DNA from: Stentor roeselii
Taxonomy: Eukaryota > Ciliophora > Heterotrichea > Heterotrichida > Stentoridae
Reading direction: 5' to 3'
DNA: 64,000 nucleotides
NCBI GenBank assembly: GCA_006503475.1
Contig: RSEH01000095.1
Span: forward strand, 1 to 64,000
A program made the position numbers and the translations under genes. Below, piece after piece: positions 49,150 through 58,600 of this stretch. Under the pieces are notes generated by a model, which saw only the letters and a program-made list of their open reading frames with translations, made no database searches and had not been told where the DNA came from. Numbering within the stretch: the first letter of the stretch is position 1; each line of letters starts with the position of its first letter.

Positions 49150-49488
49150 TTAAGATATCTGGTTTTGGGAGATGAATGAAATGACTGGGAAGATGGATAA
49201 GGACAGAATAAGGATTAGAAAAGCTGTCAGGTAGTAACAGAATTGCTTTCGGGTTGAGGGTCTTAGGTGGGGAGATGATGTTGATGAAGTAGTTTGTTTG
49301 GTGTTCATAAACCTATAAAGCCATAGACCGAACCAGAGCTTTCTGTTTATTGTCCTTATTTTATGATACTCCTCTTCTAAATGCATCTTCCTTCTCTCCA
49401 GCTGCTCCTTCGGCGAGTCAAAAGGATTATTCGGGTCATCCTCTTCAATTAGGTTCTGAACAGAGTTCAGAACATTATTTTTGTCCAT
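49150..49488 (-). CDS. Small C-terminally anchored membrane protein
   Basis: 112 residues: an acidic N-terminus, a helical stretch (SPKEQLERRKMHLEEEYHKI), a short basic/Ser loop, and one strong C-terminal span (YYLTAFLILILSLSIFPVIS), so tail-anchored topology is likely. The helix recalls small trafficking proteins, but no SNARE heptad register or zero-layer residue is clear. It is packed between SKP1 (12 nt) and the CNB/phosphorylase paralogue (25 nt). No family assigned. Confidence 0.7.
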   Translation of the reverse strand: MDKNNVLNSVQNLIEEDDPNNPFDSPKEQLERRKMHLEEEYHKIRTINRKLWFGLWLYRFMNTKQTTSSTSSPHLRPSTRKQFCYYLTAFLILILSLSIFPVISFISQNQIS

Positions 49489-49513
49489 ATCTATCCTACT
49501 GATTCACAATTAT

Positions 49514-52333
49514 TTACTCAATCCCTTGAACAATCTCTAAAATTTTATCAAGGATCCCTTCATGATTTTCCGCTGAAATCTGCTGTTTAGGTCCAGCAGA
49601 AACAATATCAACCTTAGACATTCCTTTATACCTTGTGAAAATATAGTCCAAGTGAGATGAGACCAGTAGTTTATTTTGATCAACGACACCATTGTCCAGG
49701 TCAGTTCTAAAGAAGAGAAGTATTGAATTAGGACATTCGATTTTAAGTGTTTCATAACCGCTTTTCACTTTTATCAATTGTGAACCGTTTAAACTGCTGA
49801 GGACTTCTTGTGTTGCTTGGGTATCAGCGAATAAAAAAGGAATTCTTTGCTCGTCTTGAGTGGTTTCCGCGACACAATGAAGCTTATTCATGTAGTCGGA
49901 GTAAGAACTGTATTCGATTATCATCAGTTTGTTCATTTCTTTGTATTTTCTTTCTTTCTTCAGGTCTTTAGCCACTGCTTCTTCATCGAAAGGGTGACTA
50001 TTTAGGAAGGTTTGAGAAATTTTTCCCATGAAAGGTGTGATTCCGTCTTCAGGAGTCAGGTAAATGACTGTGTATTTATTTTTTAAGAGAATTTCTGATA
50101 ACTCTGAAGCTGTCTTGTGGTTTAATAAGTTGATTTTTTCTGTGGTTGTGCCTATTACTACGATTTTTTCCTGAGACATGCATAAAGTTGTGAGTTTTAC
50201 TTGCATTTCTGAGTTTATGTCTTCTGCTACTTGCTTGTTGATCAGACCGATTACGTACCTGTTGATTCCGTTTATGCACTTGGCTCCTTCGTCGTAGTTG
50301 AAACCGTCTTCATCGCCTACAAGGCTTGATTCAGGGTTTAAGGGCAGGTCAGTCACGTAATAAATAAACCTCGTTGAGACATCTTCTCTGATAATCCCAG
50401 CTTCGATTGAATGCTTAATGCAAAGTGCGATCCAAGATCCTTCCATTTCAACCCCAATACATCCTTCAATATGCTTATAATAAAGCAGCATTTTCACATT
50501 CTGCAAAATAGTCCCTGAAAGTGTTAACATTGGTCCAATTCTCACAAGTGAATCAGTTTCCTTCTGTAACAAACTCTGAGAAATCGCAGCATAATTCGCC
50601 CTAATCACATTTTTCGATACCTCATCAAAGAACCTAGTAGCAACAAGTATATCATTACGATACCCAACAAGTCCTCCAGCTTTTCCGACGACTGTATAAG
50701 AAACAATAGCTTTTCCTAGCAGATGATTGATACTCTTAATAATCTCGTAAGACTGCTTTCCGAAGGTATACCCGATATAAAGTAAAACATGCATTTTCGA
50801 CCGAGGCTTGAAATCCAAGTTTGACTTGCTAAGTTTTGAAATATTAACAACAATGACCCTAACCCCTGTATTATGAGTTTCTTCTTGAACAATGATTCCT
50901 GCTTCTCTGTCAATTTTTTCTCTTTCAGCCTTTTCCTCTGGATGAGTTTCAAAGTAATAATAAGACATTGCAATTATCTTATCTCTTGGGTCGTGAAGGT
51001 CTGTTGTTTTTAATGTGATTCCTGATGATTCGAACCATTTTAATATTTTTTTCTGGTTCTGCAGGATGTAAGGACTTATTGCGTTGAGGATGGACCTGGT
51101 GCTGCCTTGCATGAAGTCGACTATCAGCCCGTTGTCTATCGCTTCGACTACTGACAAGCTCAGGTCAAGAGCTTCTCGGATCGTCTTCCAGAGTTCCTCA
51201 GTCCAGAGCTCGATTGGGCTGAGTTTTAAGTGGGAACTTGGAATAAATATGCTGATTTTGTAGTCCTCGTGATGAACCATTATGTTTTTTACCTGCTCAG
51301 CGGCTTCTTGTCCCCAGATTTTCTTTAAACCTGATTTTTCCTCTTGTGATATTGGGAGAGTGTTTAAGTCGGTGGTTTCGAGAAGCTTTGCTAAGACTTT
51401 TGGACCTCGAAGCTTGCATCTGAGTTTTTTACTTTCAATCACATGAATGCAGAGATTGGCTAATAGGTCGTTTAGGTCACTGACCAGCTCTCTTAAAATT
51501 ATGTAGTTTTTTCCTGAGGATAGGCTGTATATCATTCTTAATCTTGCTGGGGTGTTAACTTTTTTTCTGATTGAGTCATGGTTGTACATGTCTGGAAGTG
51601 TAGTTGATATGAAATAAACATACGTAGTACAAAGGTTCTCAGGTAATCTTTGTACAGCGAATCGCCAGGCATTAATATCCAGTTCTTGATGTTTACGTTT
51701 AGGGTGTATAGAAGAGTTAATTGCCTTATAAGCTTTCAGCAAGGTCTTCATATTAATCTCTCCGCTTTCCACACAATCCGCTACATAATTCCTAAATGTT
51801 TCAATAGGAGCGAAAATTCTTTGTTTATTGAGCAAGTTACTTCCAAGCATGACAGTGAATTGTTTATCAGGTGTTAAAAGCGCTTCGAATTGTCTTCTAT
51901 GAATTTTCATGACGATGCAAACATCAGATGAAGTCACAACAGTATATTCACAATTCGAGAAGAGACAAGCGTCCATTCCAAAGCTGTCGCCGACTGAAAG
52001 AACTTCTGAGTCCTGCTTTTTTGGGTGGCCCACAATAAGGTTACCGCTGATCACCATGCAGCATGGGTAGGTCCCGTCTTGCTCTCTAGTCAACACTTCT
52101 TGCACTACACCTTCGTACTCAATGAAACGAGACTGCTGAAGAAGATTTCGCTTTTCATTCTCAGTTAGGTATATGAATGGAGATTTCACATTTAAAATCC
52201 TTTTAACTTCAGAGTCTATCTTTTCGTTGCTTAAAGTGATCTCATGCCACTTTTGGGTTTTCTCGAGCAAACCTGAGGCCATTTTTTTGAATATCTTCAG
52301 AATGCCTGGAAATGATGAGAAATTTTCAGACAT
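49514..52333 (-). CDS. Cyclic-nucleotide-binding-like/nucleoside-phosphorylase-like protein, copy 2
   Basis: 939 residues, collinear with the 45719-48619 product. The cNMP-binding-like roll contains GDSFGMDACLFS and VVTSSDVCIVMKI. TFRNYVADCVESGEINMKTL differs from copy 1 at few positions. The phosphorylase-like core has VVGKAGGLVGYRNDILVATR (about residue 549), GVEMEGSWIA (about 631) and FIYYVTDLPL, where the motif Asp is kept after Thr. The two copies flank SKP1 and a small membrane-protein gene, so the duplication was not a simple adjacent one or was later interrupted. Proposed role: nucleoside or nucleotide turnover under cyclic-nucleotide control (inference). Confidence 0.75.
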   Translation of the reverse strand: MSENFSSFPGILKIFKKMASGLLEKTQKWHEITLSNEKIDSEVKRILNVKSPFIYLTENEKRNLLQQSRFIEYEGVVQEVLTREQDGTYPCCMVISGNLIVGHPKKQDSEVLSVGDSFGMDACLFSNCEYTVVTSSDVCIVMKIHRRQFEALLTPDKQFTVMLGSNLLNKQRIFAPIETFRNYVADCVESGEINMKTLLKAYKAINSSIHPKRKHQELDINAWRFAVQRLPENLCTTYVYFISTTLPDMYNHDSIRKKVNTPARLRMIYSLSSGKNYIILRELVSDLNDLLANLCIHVIESKKLRCKLRGPKVLAKLLETTDLNTLPISQEEKSGLKKIWGQEAAEQVKNIMVHHEDYKISIFIPSSHLKLSPIELWTEELWKTIREALDLSLSVVEAIDNGLIVDFMQGSTRSILNAISPYILQNQKKILKWFESSGITLKTTDLHDPRDKIIAMSYYYFETHPEEKAEREKIDREAGIIVQEETHNTGVRVIVVNISKLSKSNLDFKPRSKMHVLLYIGYTFGKQSYEIIKSINHLLGKAIVSYTVVGKAGGLVGYRNDILVATRFFDEVSKNVIRANYAAISQSLLQKETDSLVRIGPMLTLSGTILQNVKMLLYYKHIEGCIGVEMEGSWIALCIKHSIEAGIIREDVSTRFIYYVTDLPLNPESSLVGDEDGFNYDEGAKCINGINRYVIGLINKQVAEDINSEMQVKLTTLCMSQEKIVVIGTTTEKINLLNHKTASELSEILLKNKYTVIYLTPEDGITPFMGKISQTFLNSHPFDEEAVAKDLKKERKYKEMNKLMIIEYSSYSDYMNKLHCVAETTQDEQRIPFLFADTQATQEVLSSLNGSQLIKVKSGYETLKIECPNSILLFFRTDLDNGVVDQNKLLVSSHLDYIFTRYKGMSKVDIVSAGPKQQISAENHEGILDKILEIVQGIE

Positions 52334-52428
52334 TTTTTATGATTATTAACTTAGCACTTTTAGATCTTGATTTTAATTTGAAGAATTTTTTTCCTGGTTA
52401 GTTTTTTTTGGAATTTTAATGGTCTTAA

Positions 52429-52833
52429 TTATGAAAATAACATATTTCTTGGAGATCTTATCTTGTAGTGATGTCCAATCGTTCTTTTCTCTGTTATTAG
52501 ATCTTTTCGAGGACTTTTTCTGGTCTCGTTGTGCAACTTTTGCGGGTCTTTATCGATTTCGTAGTCTTCTTGGCCTGAAAAAGATTTAAAGTAAGCACTT
52601 TGCTTTGTTGGTCTTTGAATTGGTTCTAGGATTATTGATGATGAAACTCTTGGAGGTTGAGAGACCATTCTCTGATGGCTGTGAACATTTTTCATCTCGT
52701 ATCCTAGGTCTGAGTCTTGGTAAATTTGGCAGGCTTTGATGCTTTTATTTATAGGGTGAACGAGTTCAAAGTCTTGAACTCGGCTTCTGACACTTGAGTT
52801 CAACTTATACTTAGATAAGAACTTACTCGCCAT
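52429..52833 (-). CDS. Small basic protein, unknown
   Basis: 134 residues, polar, with several S/T-P and K/R-rich stretches (HNETRKSPRKDLITEKR) and no predicted span or domain. Probably disordered. The ATG is preceded by CCATAA, with TTATAA a little further upstream, supporting a real gene. No homologue recognised. Confidence 0.6.
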   Translation of the reverse strand: MASKFLSKYKLNSSVRSRVQDFELVHPINKSIKACQIYQDSDLGYEMKNVHSHQRMVSQPPRVSSSIILEPIQRPTKQSAYFKSFSGQEDYEIDKDPQKLHNETRKSPRKDLITEKRTIGHHYKIRSPRNMLFS

Positions 52834-52882
52834 TTATGGCCCATTATAAGGCTTAGTTTACTTCATACTTAATTATTTATCT

Positions 52883-53263
52883 CTACTCATGTTCTTCTTC
52901 AACAACAGTAACAGTTTCCCTTGCTTTTCTTCGTTGAATTTTAACAACATCATATGGTAGAATCCAAGACTCATCTTCATCATTAACAGATTTGATATCT
53001 TCAATATTATAAACAATCGCTTTCCTAGTTTTTCTTCTCCAGATCCTGACAACATGCAGAGGTTTCACATAAGATTCCAAGTCTTCTCGAATTCTCATAA
53101 TTGTTTCAGCGTCATAAGTTTTGATATCTTTAGGAATTTCTTTCGCTTTTCCTATTAAACCTAATTTTCCTGACTTCTGAGAATAGTCAGCTCGAAACTG
53201 AGGTTCTAAAAAGTCAGGAGGAGCTGAGACCTTCTTTTTATCATTCCTTACAAAAGAAGACAT
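52883..53263 (-). CDS. Small protein with an internal basic repeat, unknown
   Basis: 126 residues. Two copies of a short motif occur near residues 70-82 and 106-118: VVRIWRRKTRKAIV and VVKIQRRKARETVT, about 36 residues apart and each preceded by an acidic/Pro segment (SYVKPLH, WILPYD). This suggests a duplicated small domain. The C-terminus is acidic (VVEEEHE). TTATAA lies 6-11 nt before ATG. Function unknown. Confidence 0.65.
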   Translation of the reverse strand: MSSFVRNDKKKVSAPPDFLEPQFRADYSQKSGKLGLIGKAKEIPKDIKTYDAETIMRIREDLESYVKPLHVVRIWRRKTRKAIVYNIEDIKSVNDEDESWILPYDVVKIQRRKARETVTVVEEEHE

Positions 53264-53513
53264 TCAAATTATAAGTTTAATGGTAAAAATGCACTACTAT
53301 TCAATGTTTTTTTGATTTAAACCAGTTTGAATGGAAAAGGATTCTTTCCATCTCAACGAAAACAATCTTAAAAAGTTTTAAAACATCAAGAAAAATAATA
53401 CTTTTACTAATACTCTCTTCATGATAAAGACTTTTTCAGTCATTTGATAAAACCTAAATAAAACCTTTCTAAAACATTCCATTCTCTTCAAGATATATTA
53501 TAACTGTTAATTA

Positions 53514-53774
53514 ATGACTGACATTCTTCATCTTCTCCTACCTCCTCCTAGCAAAAGGTCAAAAAATCTGACACCAAAGGCTAATTCAAAAGTTTCTCCT
53601 CTTCGTTTTTCATATATGCATCATCCCCTTCCAAAAGACCTCGACAGATCCCTAAATCTCAAACCTCTAAAAAAGAAGCCAAAAAACCTTCCCCCATTGA
53701 ATTACGAGACCTTTTTAAACCAAAACATTCAACTCAAGTATAAAGAACTTCAAGCTCTCTTTAAAAAGCCTTGA
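53514..53774 (+). CDS. Small basic protein, unknown
   Basis: 86 residues, Lys/Pro-rich (KPLKKKPKNLPPLNYETF), with no span or domain. TTATAAC lies about 13 nt before the ATG, and the gene fits between its neighbours with a 47-bp gap to eS21, so it is probably real. The stop is TGA. Low complexity limits confidence. Confidence 0.5.
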   Translation: MTDILHLLLPPPSKRSKNLTPKANSKVSPLRFSYMHHPLPKDLDRSLNLKPLKKKPKNLPPLNYETFLNQNIQLKYKELQALFKKP

Positions 53775-53821
53775 ATATAAAATAGTTAATCTAATAGTTC
53801 AAATTACGGCTATAAATAGGG

Positions 53822-54070
53822 ATGCAAAACGAAGACAGGAAAGTTGTTGACTTGTACATCCCAAGGAAGTGCTCAGCCACAAACAGAATCATTGGACCGA
53901 ATGACTATTCAAGCATCCAGCTCAACATCGCCGAGGTTGACGAGAACGGAGCGGCCACCAAAGGAGTTCTCAAGTTTTACATCTCAGGAGACGTGAGAAG
54001 ACAAGGAATGTCAGACGGCTGCCTTAACAGGTTATTCAAAGAGAAGGGATTATTGACGTTTGCTAACTAG
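53822..54070 (+). CDS. RPS21: Ribosomal protein eS21
   Basis: 82 residues, the expected length for eukaryotic small-subunit protein eS21. MQNEDRKVVDLYIPRKCSAT, NRIIGPNDYSSIQLN and IAEVDENG match the family closely, as does the DVRRQGMSDGCLNRLFKEKG end. It lies on the solvent side of the 40S subunit. Codon usage is noticeably more GC-rich than the neighbours, as expected for a highly expressed gene. CTATAAATAGGG precedes the ATG. A 12-bp hairpin lies about 80 bp after the stop. Confidence 0.96.
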   Translation: MQNEDRKVVDLYIPRKCSATNRIIGPNDYSSIQLNIAEVDENGAATKGVLKFYISGDVRRQGMSDGCLNRLFKEKGLLTFAN

Positions 54071-54150
54071 ATAAGGTTACATACAATCTTTATGAGGGAT
54101 TAGTATAGAAGAAGAAAAGCTTTTGACTGTCAAGCTTCGAATAGCATTTT

Positions 54151-54180
54151 TAATGACTCTGAAAAATCTCAGAGTTATTA
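54151..54180. other. 12-bp hairpin between eS21 and the TBC gene
   Basis: TAATGACTCTGA at 54151-54162 pairs with TCAGAGTTATTA at 54169-54180 around a 6-nt loop, with one G-T wobble. It may be a 3'-end signal of eS21 or a structured leader of the TBC gene. Confidence 0.6.
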
Positions 54181-54220
54181 ATCAAATACTTGAATTAGAT
54201 AAGCAGGACCTGATGTCTTC

Positions 54221-55414
54221 ATGTACGAAGCGAAACTCGCAATAAACATGGATCTTCATCGGAAAACTGTAAGAAAAAACTAGGCCTGGCTTGAAATGAC
54301 AGGTGCGAAGTTTTTAATGGAAGATAATCCGAACTACTACCAACACCTCAAGTCAAAAAATATAAACCTTGACACGAAATCAGTTCGTCAAATAGAAAAA
54401 GACATCGGAAGAACTTTTCCAAATGAAAAAGAATTCAGCAGACTTGAGCTTAAAGAAGTTCTAGTCGCTTATTCAATCAGAAATCCAAATGTCGGGTATT
54501 GTCAAGGACTGAACTTCATCGTCGCTATTCTGCTCATGTTCGGTTTTACCGAAGAAGAAACTTTTTGGATTTACGTGCAAATCATTGAAAAGTACCTTCC
54601 TTATGACTACTTTTCAAGCATGGCAGGGATCCTGCTAGACCAAAAAGTGTTTGACTGCTTATTTCGCCTTAAAATGGTTAACGTCAGCAAACATCTTGAT
54701 AGGCTTGGAATCGAATCCTGCATTCTCACTGTTCAGTGGTTTATTTGCTTGTTTTCTTTCACTTTTAATAGAAACATCGTCATGTGCTTGTGGGACATGA
54801 TTTTTTCCCATGGTCACTCGATTTTGTTTCAAATTGGACTTGGAACTATTTGGGTCCTTCGCAAGAAAATCCTTGGAAATAAAGACTTTGTTTCACTTTT
54901 AGAAACTTTTGAAAATTCCTGTAAAGAAATCAATGATTTTGAAGAACTTAAAAACGCGATAAATAAAAGAAAATTTAGAATAAAACCTGCGATTTTAGCT
55001 CAGTTAAATGCAGCTTTTCGGGGAGAAGTCGAGGATGAGTTTAAAGAAAGGTTTTCAGCGAATCCGAATACGAGAAGTGTTTTGGGTACTTTGCAGCAGG
55101 AGTGTTTTGATGATGATGATTGTAAACAAAAGATTTATCTTACTGGTGGGTATTTTAGTTTTATTAAAAGTGATGTGCATGTCATTGATGACTTCATCAC
55201 ACAGGGACAGTATACGAAAGTCGTTGATGCCAGCTACTTGAGGGAAATGCAGGAATCTCATTTGATTGGAAGAAAAAATCATTTATGCTCTGGAGAACAT
55301 TCTGATGAAGAACTTGATGCTGTGCAGTTCATGAGGAGGAATACAGCTCAGAGTGTTAGAAGGTCGATTTCAGTCATATCTAGTCATCTTGATTTTGGGG
55401 AACTAGAAAGTTAA
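54221..55414 (+). CDS. TBC-domain Rab GTPase-activating protein
   Basis: Exon 1 (54221-54268) and exon 2 (54284-55414), joined over GTAAGAAAAAACTAG, give 392 residues. Splicing adds the expected TBC entry HRKTAWLEMTGA, whose Arg and Trp match the family's R-x-x-x-W. The arginine finger lies in IEKDIGRTFP (Arg59) and the glutamine finger in YCQGLN (Gln90). The domain ends around residue 260; a Ser/Arg-rich tail follows. TBC proteins switch Rab GTPases off during vesicle traffic. ATG 54248 is an alternative start, and no clear A/T box precedes either, so another upstream exon is possible. The partner Rab is unknown. Confidence 0.87.
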
Positions 55415-55518
55415 TATTTAATTAGACTTTATAGATATCATAGCACCCAGTTAAGCAGATCTAAAAATAATTCAAATAACTGAATTTTCTCAAAATAAAT
55501 TCAAGTGGTAAAGTTAAT

Positions 55519-55566
55519 TACCCTTTTAGACTTATTTTCATCACCTTTCTCTTTTCTCACGTGTTC
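55519..55566 (-). repeat. Degenerate copy of the PAS-gene 3' end
   Basis: On the minus strand this stretch reads CACGTGAGAAAAGAGAAAGG then TGATGAAAATAAG, resembling the last codons of the PAS gene (CATGTGAAAAAAGTAGGAAA then GGTGATGAAAATG) at about 55650-55690. Offset is about 119 bp. Similarity is roughly three quarters, so it is older than the gp210 case. Confidence 0.6.
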
Positions 55567-55636
55567 AATTTGTTTAAAAATAAACCTATTATAAGAATAT
55601 CATTTAATAATGACTATTATTTAACTATAGAATTTA

Positions 55637-58600
55637 TTACACTTTAGGAATCATTTTCATCACCTTTCCTACTTTTTTCACATGGTCCATTTCTTGATTG
55701 ATATAAGGTAACAAGTAAAAAAGAAAAAGACAAACAAGAAAAACATAAGTGAAAGAAGTGAAAAAAATCAGATGATTTAGTTTGGAGTAGACAATATCTG
55801 CACTTCCATTATTAGCCAGGTCAGTTGTGCGAATAGTTACATTGTTGAATTCTGCAGTTATCTCATAAAGAATTTTTAAATCTTCGTATAAGTCAGCTTT
55901 TTTATTATAAATAATCAAATAAGAGTAACGGATTAATTCAGACAATCCTCGAACTGTACCAAATTGCATGAAGTCTTTTTTATCTTCAACCTTTTCAAAT
56001 AAAAGTTTTTTCAAATCATCACTCATGATGTTTTTCATTCTTTCTTTGAAAAGATTTTGACGGGCAGATGAAATGATTGAAATGATTTCATCAGCTCTTT
56101 TTGCCTGGTATTTGAAAGGATTGATGCCGAGATACAAATTAGAAGAGTTTTTAAGACTTTGCTCGTATTCGAGAATGGTAAAACAAAGCTCAGTTGTTTG
56201 AACCCGTCGCTGATTAAGGGAAATTAAGAGGACAGGGCGGGTCTTTAGTACTAAAACAATTTCATTAAAGAAGTAAAATGAACTTATCAGGAAAATCACT
56301 CCAGCGATAAAAAAGACAAATGAAAATTTTGAAAGGAAATGAATAGAGTGCCAAAATTTTATTTCTGATATTTTTTTCAGGGTTTTTTTATCAAAGTTCT
56401 CTTCAGGTATATATTCGCAGTTGTGTATTTGAATAAGTCTTTCTTGTAGAATGTCTTTCACTTCGAAGTACATTGTTTTAGCTCGACTTCTGAGGTCATT
56501 CCATAGATGATTCAAATACTTGTCTATGCTTAGCATGTAGATAGACAGTAACCCAAGTTGTATCACTAAAAGACATATTGAAATAATCAATAAGTAGTTT
56601 TTCACAATGATTAGGTCATCAACCCTAGAATATTCGCATTTCTTAAGTTCCTTCAAAGTTTTATCAATTTCCGGGATAACAACTTGAAAAGAATTGAAAA
56701 TTATGAACAAAAATCCAAGGTTATTAGGATTTTTTAGTTGGTTTAAGTCTTCAACGATTTCTCGAGCCTGCTTTTTAATTACTTTTGTCTGAAGTTCATC
56801 TGTTATCGAATATAAACTTCCAAGTTCAATCATTTTCTCCGAGTTAAACGAATAATGTTTAATAATTTTTTCTTTTACCACTTCAGAATAACTGCAGTAT
56901 TCCCATAAGTGAAAGTCAGAAAGCAGCATATCTTTGAAATGATTAATCGAATCAAGAGTTGTCCACAAGTCACTCTCATTGATCAAAGATGGCTTTTGAA
57001 TTGAAATCGTGTATTTCAAAGAATCTAGTTTCAATGCGATCTGCGAAATGTGGAATGATAAAAGACTTAAGTTTGAAAATGCTGTTAGTGAATTTGCATG
57101 ATTGATTTCAGTAGCTACGTAAATAGTGCTGGCAATGTTTGAAAAAATTGTTATTATTATCTGAATACGAATTACTGATATTGAGATCAGATACTTTGAT
57201 ATTCGCAAAGCTTTTGTGGAGTTTATTAAAGATTTGTACTCTTTCTTGCTTAGACTGTTTTTTGACGAGGAAAGACTACTGAACTTTTCTTTTTCTGGAG
57301 GATTCTCATCAAAAATCAGCTTTTCGTCGAAATCATAAAGAGCACTGTTGTTTTTTTTTTTCTTGCTATTTAAAGGAGCCTCGATTTTGAAATGATTGTG
57401 TCGGTCTTGATGCAAAAATTCTTTACCTTCAAGCTCTTCATATCTTTCACTAATATACACGATTCTAAATAACTTTTCTAGATTTTTTAGTAAAATATAA
57501 ATGCTTTTGGTTTTTCCTTTCAAATTTCTCTTAATTATCATTCTTTCTTGTAAATCTTCTAAAAGAGGATAGTCGAAAAACCAGTCAATATTCAAATTTT
57601 CCAAGCGATTCAAGCACAAATCAATAATTTTTAAAGAATTTTTTGAATGAGCAACGATTAAACCACTTTGGTCAATTACTAAAAAATCATCTTTTCTTTC
57701 ATTAACTTCTAATCGGCAAAAGAAGTTGACTGAGGACTGAAAACCAACAATTTCAGTGAACAAAAAACATTCTTTTGCGAAACCTTCACAGTCAAGTAAA
57801 AAACTTCCTTCACAATTTTTCACTTTTGTCGAATGAAAATTTTCTAAGAATTTTTTAATGGAAGACTTGTGAGGTTTTTTATTTGTTTTAGGAAGAAGAT
57901 CAAATATCGATAGTTTTTCAGCTTGATCAACAGAAAATCCAAGAAAATTAGCGAATTTTTTACTGGAAAAAATGATTTTTCCAAGATTTTTTTTGTTTCC
58001 TGAAATAATTAAGTAAGTATTTGAGTAATTTTTGTTGTTTCTTTCAGTTTTTTCAGTGACAACTTGATCTAATAATGGCTTCCCGATTTCTACTTCACCT
58101 AACAAGTCGCAAAGTAAAGTTCCATAAATTTCGTCAATTTCATCAGGATCTGGAAACTTTTCAACTAATTTACCGTATTTTTTCATTAATTTTTCTTTCA
58201 TTAAAGCTAGTTTTGTAGATTTCGCTTTTATGAGTTTTAAATTACAATCTTTACTCATTATCGCATCGAAGAAACTTAAAAAATCAAAACAAAATTGCTG
58301 GTCAAGCATTTTTGCTTTAGAAAATTCGATAAATTGTTTATGAGTTATGCTGATTGGATTAGATTCGATCATTTTTTCACAAATATTTTGACATTTTAAG
58401 ATTTGGATGTTTTTTAGTATGTTAAAGGCTGAGAATTTAACTATTGTGACTTTTGTATATGCTAGAGATGGATCTTTGAGTATATCAAGTGAAAAATAAG
58501 CTTGAAGAAGTAAGTTTTTATCATTTTTTTCTTTTTCATAATGCTTTGATAGCAGAGCCAATGTCGAAATTCCATCTATTCCTGATTTAAGTTTTGGACG

